A stretch of DNA of 64,000 nt from the NCBI RefSeq assembly GCF_009870125.1, contig NC_046683.1, positions 54,265,869-54,329,868 on the forward strand, given 5' to 3'. Each line of letters begins with the position of its first letter. Positions within the stretch are counted from its first letter, which is position 1. The DNA comes from Drosophila pseudoobscura (taxonomy: Eukaryota > Arthropoda > Insecta > Diptera > Drosophilidae). The notes beneath the pieces were generated by a model, which saw nothing but the letters and a program-made list of their open reading frames with translations, did no database searches and had not been told where the DNA came from. Positions 12,244-24,943 of the stretch are shown here, in pieces. Made by a program: the position numbers and the translations under genes.

Positions 12244-12885
12244 CTGGAAATTACCCAAGTCGCAGCTGTTCGTAGAGAACAAGGAGATACACCGAAGCAG
12301 GAGGTTTGCGAAGCATTGCTGGAACTAGCCCACGCCCACGCCCCCCCATCACCACCGGGTTGCGAGATAACGGTGAAGAAGATCGAGGCCATCCCCGAGA
12401 TATCGAAGTGTAGAGCAATGCCATCCTTCATACCCAACCTTTCGCTCCACTTGGTTTTGATCTGGACGTAGGCGAAGGCTGATCAATCCTCTGTCCTCTG
12501 TGTCATATCTCAGGCACAGGTGAACACCGAGGCCTTCAAGACCGCCGCAGTTCCTCCGGTGTTAAGGGCCCGCCAGCCCTCCTCCTTGGGAATTCGGATG
12601 AAGGCATCGACGAGCTTGGATCGGGTTAGGTGAGATCGCTGAGATCGAAATGCTAGAGGCTACTTGTGGCGGTCTCCGAAAGGTAGCATCAGGGCAGATG
12701 CATGGGTATGCCGCAGATCGATGCCACGGCTCCGGAAAAGCCAGCTAGGCACAGTTTGGTGTCCGGTTGGATGCCTGACTGGCGGCCCGCCCCGTATATC
12801 CCGAATCGCAGGTCATCTGCCGCGTGGCAACCGCGGAATCCCGAATCAAAGAGTCACTAGTCGGAGGACCCTAATTGGTTAACCT
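12244..12885 (-). pseudogene. Broken mitochondrial dicarboxylate-carrier copy
   Basis: Read on the minus strand, this stretch carries pieces of a carrier in the right order but in different frames. They are ATRQMT, then LRFGIYGAGRQ, LCLAGFSGAVASICGIPM (second-repeat signature region), IPKEEGWRALNTGGTAAVLK, ALHFDISGMASIFFTVISQP (third repeat) and VYLLVLYEQLRLG near the C-terminus. Frame changes between ATRQMT and LRFG, a TGA right after GIPMHLP, a TGA in the VLK/AST region and a large loss between ISQP and VYLL show it is not functional. The pieces match the same positions as in the intact carrier at 9643-10624 but are clearly diverged. It therefore looks like an old paralogue of a related carrier, not a recent copy. 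The first repeat is missing or beyond recognition. Confidence 0.75.
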
Positions 12886-15800
12886 CCTCGTCGATACACC
12901 TTCAGAGTCGTTTCCCTCATTCGCTTCTCATTCTTTTGGGTCTGCCTGATCCAATCGACTGGCGCTACTCTTTTTATTTTCTATGGATGGCAACCCTGAT
13001 GGGTTGCATTGTATTTTACATTCCTGTTTATTTCCCTTCGAAGTCCCCCAACTTCTATGGCTGCTCCCCGTTGATAAGGACAACTTTTGACTTGAATTCC
13101 TTTCACCTACCACCCACCGTCCACCGCCCAACTGCCCACCGCCCAGCGCAAGGACAGCGCCCAGCTTATAAATCTAAACAAGCTCAGTTGGCGGCCAGTT
13201 GCATAAGTTTACAGTTGCAGCTCCGCCACACCACCCGATCTCCACTGGCAGCGCATTCCAGCAGGTCTCTTTCGACTACATTTTCCTTGAAAAACTTTTC
13301 ACCCACGCGGTTTGGTCGTGCGCATAGTTTTATGCCTCCTCCGTACCGGGACACGTACTCAAAGAGGACGCAGAGGGCTCTACCCACTCCCCACTCCCCA
13401 CTCCGCGCTACCCACCGCCCAATCACCTGTGTGGCCCTTCCACCACCCGCTGGGGTGCGCAAAATGGTTTTCCCGTTCGCTGTGCGACGATGACGATGAC
13501 ATAATAAACGAGGTTACCGCCAGCGAACTTGTTCCTCTACTTTGTCCTGCCCAAAGTTCTCGCCCTGCCCTGCGTTTTGCATTTTTTGTTTTATACCCCT
13601 TTTTCCGCTAGAATTTGAGGGTATAATGGGCCTATGTAGAGCGCGTATCCTTGGAGGATCTAAGCGATCATTGGCAGTGTGTACTTAATAGAAATTGTAG
13701 GGAGAAGGGAATCACACGCTGCAGAAAGACGAACAGAGCCGAAAGTGTGAACTCTCAGCGAGGGGGCCCTTCGGCTCCCAATAAAGAGGAATCAATTGAG
13801 CTTAGTGAAGGCTTTTTTAAAGTCGAACCCACGACTTGTTTACGAGATATCTCAGGGTCGTTGTAAGTACTGTCTGAAAATCGCTAGGCACTTGGCAGGT
13901 TTTTTGGTCCGCTCTCCGGCTAATGTCGGACATTTGTCGCTGTCCTTGCAACCCATCCTATTTTGCATACTCGACACGCTTCGTTGGCCCCCAGTCCCCC
14001 GCAGTTGTGCAGTTCCGCAGTCCGAGAGGCCCCACCAGCCCCGCTCCACTTTGCATGCATTGACAAGTTTTTGTCACGTTTTTGGTGGCGATGGGAAATT
14101 CGAGTAACTTTTTCGCAACACGCACTTATCAAAAGTGGCTTCGACTCTTGTGCCCTCCTGTGCTGCTGCTGCTGCTCCACCTGAAAGAGTTAATGAGGCA
14201 TCTTCAGGCGGGGGGACGAGCTTGAGGTGGACACCTGACCGGGCTCTTGAGAACTTCAACTTTTCTAATTAAATTTTACAAACATAATGCCACAACGCAC
14301 GCCCCCGGAGAGAAGGAACGATAGAGCGCGGGAGGGTAGCAAAGAGTAGCATAAAAACAGTTGGCAAGTTGACACTCGCTTATCATTTCCGTTTCCGGCA
14401 GGCAAGCGAGGCACGGGGCAGGGGGCACGGGGCGCGGGGCATGTGGACAACCGCATGACGTCCGCTGTCCGGCAAAGGACTTTTCGTGTAATGAGAGAGG
14501 AGGCGTTTGGCTGCGAAACGTTTTAATTGTCAACGCCCCGAGTGGAGGGCTTACGAACGAGTAAGTGGCTTGAGAATGCGATTGCAGCAGCTCTGTCTCT
14601 GTGTCTGTCAGTAATCATTAATTGGCATTACCATGGATGAGGAGGGGGATGCCGGGGGCGAGGGCCGAGGGCAGAGGAAACGTGCGGACAGCGGGGATTG
14701 TGCCACTGACAAACTCTTTTTCCACACACACACACAAACACACACGCCCACTCCCGCCCACACATCACTTGATGAATTGTGCTTAATTGCAATTCATTTG
14801 ATATTGACACTTTCGAGGGCTTGTCGTACTCTCTCTCTCTCTCTCTTTCTCTCTGTCGTCCCTGCTTGCATGCCACACAATCTGCTGCCTACTCGAAGAC
14901 GCGCCTGGCCATGCCAAATTGTCATTGATTAATGTCAACACACAGACGGGTATGGAGCATGGAGCATGGAGCACGGAGCATGGAGCGGCGAAAGTTGTGC
15001 TCTCGAGTGCAAAGCAATTAATTTTGTCTGTATGCACTCGAATGGAAACTGAAGAGAGTCGCCACCAAAGCACACCATCGCCCTCCCCCCCCCTGGCCAT
15101 ACCTACACATCGTACATATATATTTACTCAAAGGGTTTTCGACAACAAAATGAAAGAGGCGGCAGGAGGCGCTATGTAATCACTGCCTGGCATGCCAGAT
15201 GCATATAATCCCTCGCGAATTATGATGCTATGGCGTGCCCGAACTGTTTGATTTGTTTCGGGGAAAGCCACCTGCATACCACCCTCCCAATAATCCCATA
15301 CAGAGAGGATGTTGTATATTTAGGGTTTAAACAGCGGAAGGAAGGTGTAAATAATGTTTACCTTCACTTGTTGTACGATCACATATATGCACGCCCGATT
15401 CGTGGGAGTTTTCTTGGCCTGGCCAAGATCAGACGGACGGTTCATTGTCCCCACGTCAACAACTGCCAACAACAGTTGGCTTTGAGTCTTGCCACTTCAA
15501 TGGGACCCGAGGCAAGTGGCGGGTGGCGGGTAGCAGGCACCAGGAAGCCGAACCATAAGCTAGATTCGCGCTGCATTCCAAATGTCAGTCAACCTGCTGT
15601 TGCCGGCAGCAGCAGCGGCAGCACCAGCAGCACCAGTAGATTTTTCCACCCATTTTCCCTTGGCATTTTTCTTCATTTCGCTGCAGCGTGGCCGGATGAT
15701 GAGTTTTTAATGCTGCTTTGTTTTTGTCGTTCGCCTGTCCGCCCGTCCGCCCGTCCGACCGTCGCTTTTCCGACTGTTTCCCTGTCGTGTTTAGGAGACT

Positions 15801-17349
15801 GGCACGCAGCTTTCCCGGCTGTCAGACTGTCAGGACGACAGCAGCGGCCCAATTTCGAAACTAACTTTCCCGGTTTGCCCGGTTCCCCATCCCCCAGCCA
15901 TCCAGCCATCTCCCATCCGATATGCGTGCCAAACTGTTGCCAATGTGTCCGTGTTCCTGTCCCTGTCCCTGTCCGTGTCCCTGTCCGTGTCCGTGTCCGC
16001 GTCCGTGTATGTTGACGCGAATGTTTCCGCCTTTTGCCAGTTTCCGTCAAAGGAGGGACGGGACTCTCTTTGAGATGAAGCACGAGGAATGGAAGTGGAA
16101 CTGCTGCACAATCAATTTCGATTTTGAGTCCACACACAACCCGACTCGGAGCCGCCCCCCTTCCCCCTTCCCCACCACCCCACCATTCCATCTGAGATCC
16201 TCTGATTTGTCCTGCTTTCGTATGCAGGCCGCAGTACGAGGATTGAGGGACAAACTTTTACATCCAGTTAATTTACATTGTAATTTCCCATTGATGTCCT
16301 TAGCGGCAGCAAAAAAAAAAAAAAAAATGAAAAAAAAATACAGCGGGGGAAGGGGTAGGCGAAAGGCAAACAGAAATCCCGGCGAAAGCTCAAGGATTTG
16401 CCCAATACAAATACATAAAAATTGCAATTTGCATTAATTATGCAAAATTATGCAGAGCTGACCTCTCCCCCTTTCCCCCCCTCTCTCTCTCTCTCAGTCA
16501 CTCTGCCGATATTTATAAATTTTATGCGTCGTTAAATGTTTGGCCACAATTCTCCTTCCGACTCTTGGGTGGGCCTTTGAGTCCTTTGTTCCGGCTCTTT
16601 TGCGACCATTCAACTGGAAATTATGCAGAACTTCAAGTCCGAAACTTTCCTCGAGCTTGTTTTGCTAATAAAATTTCGAGGGAAAATCGCGTTTTTCTCT
16701 CATTGTTCTCTCTCTGTTTTTATGACCTTTTACTAGCCCAGCAATGCTCGTATTTTTCCTGGTATTTCATCAAATTAGTCGGCGATTTACGTTGCTTTTC
16801 AGGCTCTTTGTGGCAACGGAATTTATAAATTGCCCGGGGGCCACCACACAATTATAAATCCTTGCAACAAATAGTGTCCGCTAATGAACATGTACAATAT
16901 TTAGCATAAATTATTAGCTAGAGATTGAATATTTATGCCAAACTAGACTCGTATTTATATTGGGTATCTATAAAAATGATACAGATTCAAATTCGATTCG
17001 TTTTATTGTTACAATATTTATTCCATTTGCCCCCGGGGGCAAGACATCGGCCGTCAATAAACATAATTAATAATCAGTGATAAATTTGCTTTAAATCTAC
17101 AAATCGGAATGTCTACATTGAGAGAAAAGTGGCAAATATTCCGTTTTTAAATAAAAACATTTCGAAATTAAATAGAATTCACTTTGATTTAAAATTTAAG
17201 TATTATACTAAATTACTTTAAATTGTTGGAAATATATTTTCATAAAAAAAAAACTACCTTTCTGGAAATTCCAACATATTACCATAAATACCGAACTGGA
17301 AAAACTAGACAAAAATAGTACACACAACTCTATATACCAACCACACTTT
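12886..17349. other. Noncoding DNA with many simple repeats
   Basis: No exon is supported. Notable content: a TATACCCC...GAGGGTATA block at about 13590-13625 that resembles DINE-type ends, CT runs near 14830-14853, a GAGCATG repeat at 14954-14985, and a TGTCCC/TGTCCG hexamer array at 15945-16009. An A run lies at 16311-16327, and AT-rich DNA from 16850 leads into the retrotransposon relic. ORFs such as 15230-16015 (plus) and 15673-16191 (minus) are repeat-driven. Confidence 0.5.
15945..16009. repeat. TGTCCC/TGTCCG hexanucleotide array
   Basis: About ten imperfect copies of a TGTCCN hexamer. On the other strand it reads as an RTRTRT-like peptide, which explains the long ORF there. Confidence 0.85.
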
Positions 17350-18138
17350 CTTAACACCAAAAACGATTAAATGATCACCTTTTTCTATTTACGGAAGAAT
17401 CAAAAACGGTTCGCAATCCCAACGGAAACAAACACTTTAAAAGTGGACTTATTACAAAACTTTTCTTCCATCTATTCAGCCGAAATCACAGCCATATATG
17501 AGGCAATACAAATTGTTAAATTTGTAACCATTAGTAACCCCGATAACTTCAACTACTATGAATCTAAAATAAGATCTATTTTAATGCAATTATAACCAGA
17601 AATCAGCTTCAATAATGCCCCTTAAATATACACACAATAACAATATATCAGACATTAATAAACATCTCAAGAGAAACATGCTTAAGGGCAAATGCAACGG
17701 AATAACATCTGACCAATTCACCAAAAGACTAGACCAAAACACCACATCAAGGATAAATCAAACAAAGGACTAAGACTAGGATACTAGATCCTACTAAAAC
17801 AAATACTTGTACGAATGGCCAGAACAACGTCCCAATAACTATGGAACATTTACTCAAAGACTGCCCATCCTCACAACTCACAGACAGACGTTCCAAAATC
17901 TTCTCTAACACACTAACACTAACACTTCTCTAACTCACACTTCTTTCTAACCCATCAAAAAACTGAAATTGATCAAATCATAAACTATTTAAAAGAAAGA
18001 AATTTACACCAATTATTCCAATCTAAAACCAATCATCTAATAATAATATAATATAATAATAACATAGCCGAAGGTCTTAGTAACCAGTGCTATTTGTAAA
18101 TAAGCTAGGCTCGCTGTAAATAAATAAATAAATAAAAT
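17350..18138 (+). mobile_element. 5'-truncated, mutated I-clade non-LTR retrotransposon
   Basis: This is the 3' end of a LINE-like element. An open frame at 17371-17595 contains NFSSIYSAEITAIYEAIQ, which matches the RNase H segment around the catalytic Glu (SxxxAEIxAI) found after reverse transcriptase in I-type elements. Further on, in another frame, VPITMEHLLKDCP at about 17830-17870 fits the conserved His-Cys C-terminal motif of such elements. The end is an AACATAGCCGAAGG leader into a tail of TAAA repeats at 18116-18138, as expected for an I-like 3' end. Stops and frame changes separate the coding pieces, and the reverse transcriptase and ORF1 are absent, so the copy is dead. AT content is much higher than in the neighbouring genes. 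Confidence 0.72.
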
Positions 18139-19169
18139 ATTTGCATACGTGCGCTGCCTTTTAAGTATCTTGGCAATTTCTAGTGAAAATATTTAAATTT
18201 CAGTGCTATTTTCTCCGGGTGTATGGAGATGCTTTCTATTGAGATGGACATGTTTTCTTAAATCAATGAACACAATTGCATTACAAACCTTTTTTCCAGC
18301 TTTCCCTGGGCCTATGTAGCGTATGTTCCCTGGTAGCCCCCTGGTATCCAGTGCTGCTCAAGTAGGTCCCACATTCAAGTAATTTCCTGTGTGGCCGCCA
18401 TTGTATTTGCGATTACGTCGAATCTCGCAGCTGCGGTTGCACGGACACGGGACAATAAACGAAAAAGAGTTAGAAATATACGAGCAAAACCGGATGGACG
18501 GGTACGGGTACGGGTACGGGTACGGGCCCCCCTTTCTTTGGTATTTTCTGGCCAACTTTTCTCTCACTTTTCTTTTGCATTCAAGCGAAACAAGATGAAG
18601 TATGAAATATGATGTAAAATGATGTGATTACAGTTGAAAATGTACAAAAAATAATAATAAAGGAAGCGGGTAAAGGAGACCCCTTAGAGCCGAAGACACA
18701 TGGTGTGTTGTGAAGGTAACCAGAAAGAGAAATGGCACAGGGAAAGTGGGCATGGTTGGGAGGTGTGTGTGGTGGGAGAGGGGGGGAGGGTATGGATGCC
18801 AGTAGCAACAGCAACAGCTACAGCAGCAAGAACAAACATGTCAGGCCATAAAAATGAGCGCAGCTCGTTTGGGGCAAAAACATTGCCGTACATGCTGGCA
18901 GGATTGTGGGCGTGGTCAGACCGAATGAGGGGCAGAGAGGGTGGTGTGGGTGTCGGTGTCGGTGTACGTGTAGGTGTATGTGTAGGTGTAGGTGTTCGTG
19001 TTGCCGAGATTGACAGTTTGCGAAATGGGTTGAGTAATTCCTATGATGAATTATCTGAAGCAGAATCGAGCACAAGAACGGAGAACGGAGAACTGAGAAC
19101 TGAGAACGAAGAAGGTTAAGGATACATAAATAGTTGCTTGAACTTTGGAGACGTTTATTTAAGACCCAA
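18139..19169. other. Noncoding DNA with GGGTAC and GTGTAGG arrays
   Basis: It holds a GGGTAC hexamer array at 18498-18526 and a GTGTNGGTGT array at 18943-19001. I see no coding exon. Confidence 0.5.
18498..18526. repeat. GGGTAC hexanucleotide microsatellite
   Basis: Almost five tandem copies of GGGTAC. The reverse strand reads YPYPYPYP, which explains the ORF seen there. Confidence 0.9.
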
Positions 19170-19235
19170 TACGAGGGCTGTTCAATAGGTCCGTGACCTT
19201 TTAGAAGGCTCGTACAATTTTGATGACGTTTTGAT
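19170..19235 (+). mobile_element. Possible end of a mariner-type DNA transposon
   Basis: TACGAGGGCTGTTCAATAGG followed by TCCGTGACC and then GGCTCGTACAATTTTGATG is the style of terminal sequence I know from mariner-family elements (GGNTGTTCAATAAGT-like). I found no matching inverted copy and no transposase motif in the next 700 bases, so this would be a lone end or a deletion derivative. It could also be chance. Confidence 0.25.
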
Positions 19236-22200
19236 ATGTTTGCTTTAAAGAGACAAACAACATTTGCTTAACTGTGTTTAAATACCAAAATCCTCAATTT
19301 TGGAAACGAAATCTCATTATTATTTTCATCTGGTTTACACCAGTGGAAGTTTTTCCATATAAAAACATTATTGCAAACACCAATTCGGTATTAAAATTTT
19401 AACCTTGGACGTCCGAAACTGTCTAAAACGATTGCGGGATTATAATTTGTCGGACCCCTGAGAAACCTATATTTTCACAGGTGCAATTTTGTAGGGAACC
19501 CAAAAAAAATTTCTCGTGTAGATCAATCTTACTTTAATTTTAGAATTCTTCAAGTTGTATAGTTTTGATGGGTTTTTCAATAGCCATTGGCCTTTAAGGG
19601 GTTAATAAGCCATCTATCAGCTGATTCCTGTCCAAAATTGAAGAAGCTGTGCTCACTAGGCATTCTTTTTTCACCACTGAAACCCGGGCTATGCTTGAAA
19701 AATTCTATAGAAAGGAACTTTAACACGTTGCCCAAAAATGATTCATCTTTTAATTGAAGATGCTCGATCCCTACTACCAGTCCCAGCCTCTTCAATCTGT
19801 TGTGGGGAAAGCATCAACCCTCTATGAATAAACCCACTAACCACTCTCTTTAAATCGCAAATGAAGCACCCTGTGTGCTGGAGCTGCTGTTGCTGCTGCT
19901 GCATGACTGATGAAGTGATTTTAAAGTGCGTGAGGTGGTTTTTAAATTAATTTCTCGCCGGCACACGACGGGCTAAGAGAGGAAAACACAGCCGTGCTGG
20001 CTGCTAATTAATTGCACAACATTTTGGCCGATTGGTCAGGTTGATGTACCTGCCAGCCTTTGACCCCAATTCGGGGAGAAAGAGAGCAACAACAAACAAA
20101 CCAAAAAAAAAAAAGGGGGAAAAACTTTACAGCCTTTGGGTTGTGTCAAATGAAAAATTACCGATTTAAATGGCGGTCGCTGGCAGTGTATCTCCATCTC
20201 TGTCGCTTTTCAACTCTAACTGCCAGTCGTTTGTCGACTTCAGGAAGCCCCTGGCACGCTCTCGCTCTCTCGCTCTATCTCTTTGAGTGCCGACTGCGTC
20301 TGTGTCCGTCTGTTCGTCTGTCTATCTGTCCATCTGTCTCGCTGTCGGTGTGGGCCACATGCTGATGAACACGTCTTGTCAGCGGCTAACGAGCGCCACT
20401 TACACGCTCAACAATCACTTAACCTCAATTGTTGCTTCTGAATAAAAAATATATACAAAAAAAAAAACGAAGGATAGGGAGGAGGAGGAAGCAACAACGA
20501 CAACAACACCACCACCACCAGCAAAATAAAGGGAAAAGTGTAAAAGGCAATGCCAATGGCTTCCTCCACTCATTGCCCTCTCTATCCCACTCCCACTCCC
20601 ACTCACTCTCTCTCTCTCTCTGGCTGCTGCTCTGCTCTCTGGCAGCTTCGCTCTTTTGTGTTGGCTGTGTGTAAATATACTTAATTAATTAACTGTTTTT
20701 CTTTTTATTTGCTCTCTCTTTTCACAGTTTGCATATGTGTATGAGTGTTGCCGTATTTGCAGGGGAAAATATTTATAATAAAAACGATTGTGCAGCTTTT
20801 TGATGCATAGCCAAAGGAACAGACATTCAAATAATGCCACAAATCTCTCCACTCTGAGCAAGAGCATCCTGCTAATGCTTGTTCAAAGATCTTTTGAGTG
20901 GATTTGCATAGAGTATAAACCGCTTCGCTTCGACAAGAAGATAAGCAAACGAAGAGTACTCATACTTTTCTCCCCTTCCTTTTCTTTCATTTCACTTGAT
21001 AACACTATTTTTGTTTTTTTTATTTTTTTTTGTTTTTTTTTTTTTTTTTGTGTAGCCCGGGCACCCGCTTAATGTAATCAAAATGCCACGGCTGGAATGG
21101 CAATTTCTGTTCCGTTAGTGCTGCTGCTGCTGATGCTGCTGCTGCTGCTGCAGCCTGTTCCTGCAGGCAATGCCTTTCCGGGCCATGGAGCTGCCAACCC
21201 AACAAATTGACAATGACGCAGAATAGTGTCGCATGAGGAGGGGAGGCGAGGCGAGGCGGCAGGATGGAGAGTCTGCTGCTGGTTGGACCCGGCGAATTGT
21301 GAGCTAGTTTGCCGTGTAATAAGCAATTATGGCGCTCAAGCAAAGGCTGGCAATTAGCTAGATTTCTGCCAAGTTGAGCCTAATCGAGTGCAACTGCAAC
21401 TGCAACTGCCAGTGCCACTGCCACTGCAACAGGCTGCACACAAGCATTGGTGCATGGCTGCCCCAAGGCCGTCCATCCATGGAAGTTCAAACTTGGTATC
21501 GAGTAAACCTCTTAAAGTTCGGCTCAGCTCAGGGGAGCTCCCGGGGAGCGCTCTGGCAGATCCCAGCTAATGCAAATTGAATTTACCCCGACACGAACGC
21601 GCACCCCTGGCTAATGGAATTTAAAAATATGCAGCCCCTCTTCAGCTTGTGCTCCTCCATTTTCCACTCTTATACAAAAACAGCAATCAAGCAGGGCTCA
21701 AGGTGGAGCAGGCAGCAGGTAGCAGGCAGCAGGCAGCAGGCGAAAATAGAAAAAATTAGCAATTAAATTGTAAGGGCAACCTGAAAACAGTTTTCCCCCA
21801 GCTCCAATGGGGGGCAGCAGGCAAGTGGGCAAGGGGGCAAGGGGGAAGCTGTGTCACTGCGTTATGATTTCATTAATTTAAAGGTAGCAAAAGCAGTATA
21901 AGTGGAAGACCAAAGGGAGAACGAAGTGGAGAAAGAAACAGAAAAGAGGGCGAAAAGTTGCGTCGCGTCCTTGTCGAAGTTTGTGCCGCTGCTGCTGTTG
22001 CTGCTGCTGCTGTTGCTGCTTTGCCGCTGCCACTGCCGCTGCTTCTTCATGGCAATTAGCAAAATGTGACGCGGCTGTTGAGCAACCCGAGTTGAGTTTG
22101 GGCTTAGTTTAATCAGCAGCAGTAGGGAGCAAGGAGCAGCGGTAGGAAAATCAGCGGCCAGGAGCAGCCGAACAAGCAGTAGCGGAATCAGTGCGAAAAT

Positions 22201-22380
22201 AAATTACATCCCAAACTGGAGAGCAGCAGCATTGCTGCGGTTTTTCTAGACAGGGTACCAATGTGGGAAATAAGTCCAGAAAAAAACGGGTACAAGGAAC
22301 CAAATTGAAACTCCCGTTGTCTCTCTTGCCGATCTGCTTTGTGCTCTCAATAATTCGCTCTCGCTCGTTCTTGCTTTGCG
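19236..22380. other. Noncoding DNA
   Basis: No gene is supported. The minus-strand ORF at 19577-19795 has no repeats but shows no motif I know. Simple repeats include CT runs at 20601-20622, long T and A runs at 21014-21050, GCTGCT tracts at 21119-21151 and near 21987-22022, and a GCAGGCAGCAG array at 21708-21741. Confidence 0.45.
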
Positions 22381-22515
22381 CTCGCCTTAGCTTTGCGCTC
22401 TCTGCAGTCGTGATTGGGAATTCGCCTTAGCTTTGCTCTCTCTCCAGTCGTGATTGGGAGTTCGCCTTAGCTTCGCGCTCTGTCCTGTCGTGATTGGAAA
22501 TTCGCCTGGGAGCGA
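22381..22515 (+). repeat. 40-base minisatellite, three full copies plus a partial one
   Basis: Copies start at 22381, 22421 and 22461 with an exact 40-base period and begin with the core TTCGCCTTAGCTTTGCGCTC. Each also carries AGTCGTGATTGGGA or a close variant. A partial fourth copy begins at 22501 and a degenerate one may precede the array at about 22335. Copies differ at several positions, so the array is not brand new. It has no ORF and no flanking features of a CRISPR array. Confidence 0.85.
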
Positions 22516-24943
22516 ATTCGCCCACGCTCGTTTTTGCCTTGTCTAGCCCATACTAATGCATAATGAGTGTAAAAGAGCAATGAAAAGAGAATATCAACAG
22601 CAATGAGATGGCTCTTTTCGATCGCTTAGCGAAACAGTGCCCTCACGGATTTTGAAACAAGCCAAAATCTCATCTCGAGCGCCCTCCGATTCACTTTATT
22701 ATACAAATGCCTTTTCCACTATCTATGTACATATGTATGTACGTTGAATGTGCTTCAAGCCAGCTGCTGCCTCATTTGGCCAGTGCTTAGCAGCAGCTAT
22801 GCTACTGGTTGGAGTGGCCTGAGGGCCTCTCGGAGCCGTTTCGGAGGCGGAAATGTTTTATTATGAACAGCAGCAGGAGCAGCAGCAGCAGCAGCAGAAG
22901 CTTAAAGTTGTTTTTGAATAGCTAAGCAGTGTTGAGAAGGCTCGTGAAGAGTGTTGATAACTGAGAAAAGAGCTGAATAATAAGGCAGAAACTTTCAATG
23001 TCGAGAGGTTAATTATAGGATGAGTACAGTGGAAAGCACTCGTGAGGCATACGACAGGATGGTCAAGGCTTTAAAATGGACTTTGGATTTAATATCCAGA
23101 TAACTCGTGTGGGAAACTCCCAATTTGGGAAATTGAAAAGAACAGAAGTTACCCATTGACACCAAATATTTGAATATTTTTTCGTTGTGCCATTTGTAAT
23201 CTTCCTGCGCAGGAAAGCTGATGAAATTCCTTGAAACGTGCATTTTCAGCATAAAAATGTAATGTGCTCATGGGTGGGATATTCATGGTGTGTGCGCATT
23301 TTTAATCCGTAACTTAATATCCCTTCTGCTTTGCATCCTCAATCCTATTATGCGCTGCTCTAGCCTGGCCAAAAGCGCATCAAATTCGCTTTCTGCTCCT
23401 CTTTGCCGCTCAACGCCAATCGATGTGTGATGGTGATGCCTCCGCCTCGACTGATTAAAAATTCATCAAAGCCATCGAAGCTTTAAAGCAAATAAAGGAA
23501 TGGAATTTATCAAATTACTGCGTTCGTTCGAATAAAAAAAATATCTACGTACGTAGTACATACATAAATATATTTAAATTTCGTCCGCAACGAAGCAAAC
23601 ACTGGCGTCGAGCAGACCAAACCAAACCAAACCAAATCCTACCAAATGGATCAAAAACGAAACCAAAGTGAAAGTCGGACTGTGGTAGGGATACGGGGTA
23701 CGGGGTACGGGCTACCGGTCCTGGTAGTGTGCTGTGAATGGTTGTAAATTAAATTGCGAAAATATTAAACAAATATTTGCACTCAATAAAAGAAAATTGC
23801 GTTTGTTTGTGCACAAGTAAATAAAGAACACAAAGTCGCCAGCAAAAACAGAAAGAGATCAACAGAGTGTCAGCGAGAGCGAGACGGCACCAGATAGAGG
23901 TAGGACTTTAGGAGGTAGGGCCATCAAGGGCTGCCTGCCACTTCCGATTCAAAATCCAAATGGCAAATAGCATCAAGCAATTTTTACATTTTGCTACAAT
24001 TTAGAGAATGACAGATACAAAATTTGAGGAAAATTCTGTTTGTTTATTAGCCAACCATTCGGACGGAATGATTTCCTCTTTGTGTCACCAAAAAGTTCAA
24101 AGAATTTTCTGGGCTTACTTTTTCTCTGTGTGCTGGTCGGGTCTCTCTCTAATTTCATTTATGCCTTTTTGGGGGGAGCGGGGCAATTTATTAAACAACT
24201 TTTAATTGGATTAAACCCAAACAAGAATCAGAGACACACGAAAGACGACAGGCGACAGACAGGCAAGAGAAGACAGAAAAATTAATATTTACCGACCTTA
24301 ATGCATAATAAATTGATTTCCCCGCTAAAACAATTAAAATAAAAGCCGAAATTGAGACGGAAATTGTTTCGGGAATTAGCTAAGCGAAGCAGAGACAGAA
24401 AGTTGAAAGGCCAATGAGAAAATGAAGGTGAAATGAAACGGGGCTGTAATTAAAGCGAAAGAGAGTATGAAAAAAATCTCCGGAAAATAGGTAACTTTTA
24501 AGTGAAATAAAAGCGAACAAAATTGAGAGTGGTGGGCAAATTTGTGGAATGGAAGCCACGCAGAAATGGATTCGAAGTAAAGCAATTTAGAAAGAAAGTT
24601 GCATATTAAGAGTCGTGAACAGAGGCAGCGAAAGCAGCAAGCAGAAAGCAATTAAAAGCCAAAATCGGGACAGAAAATTATGTCTGTTCGAAAACTATGG
24701 GGAAAATAAAGAGGTATATGTATGTATGTGTATAAAAAAAAACAATATCTGTATGTACTTACACATAAAATTGGGAAGAATTAGTTGTGTAACAGTTTCT
24801 AAAATAAAAGGAAGAAAATAATATTTAGTTTAATTTATTTATTTAAATATCTCTCTACAATATTATACAAAAAATTTTGGGTTGTTGTGATCGTTCCGAT
24901 ATTTTTCTATAGTAAATAAGCTGTACAAAATATTATAACGAGT
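22516..24943. other. Noncoding DNA
   Basis: I see no exon. It includes a CAG tract at 22870-22897, CAAAC repeats at 23618-23634, and long A-rich stretches. A block at 22540-22690 just after the minisatellite has TAATGCATAATGAGTG and GATGGCTCTTTTCGATCG and may belong to the same repeat family, but I cannot name it. Confidence 0.4.

Noticed and set aside
13590..13640. Further DINE-type end (TATACCCC...GGGTATA)
   Set aside because: Only about 40 bases match the style, with none of the internal blocks, so I did not list it as an element.
15230..16015. 261-codon plus-strand open frame
   Set aside because: The second half is the TGTCCC hexamer array (VPVPVRV) and the rest has no motif. The other strand is open as well because of the same repeat.
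22381..22515. CRISPR-like regular array
   Set aside because: The copies are directly joined 40-base units with no unique spacers, in an insect genome; it is a minisatellite.
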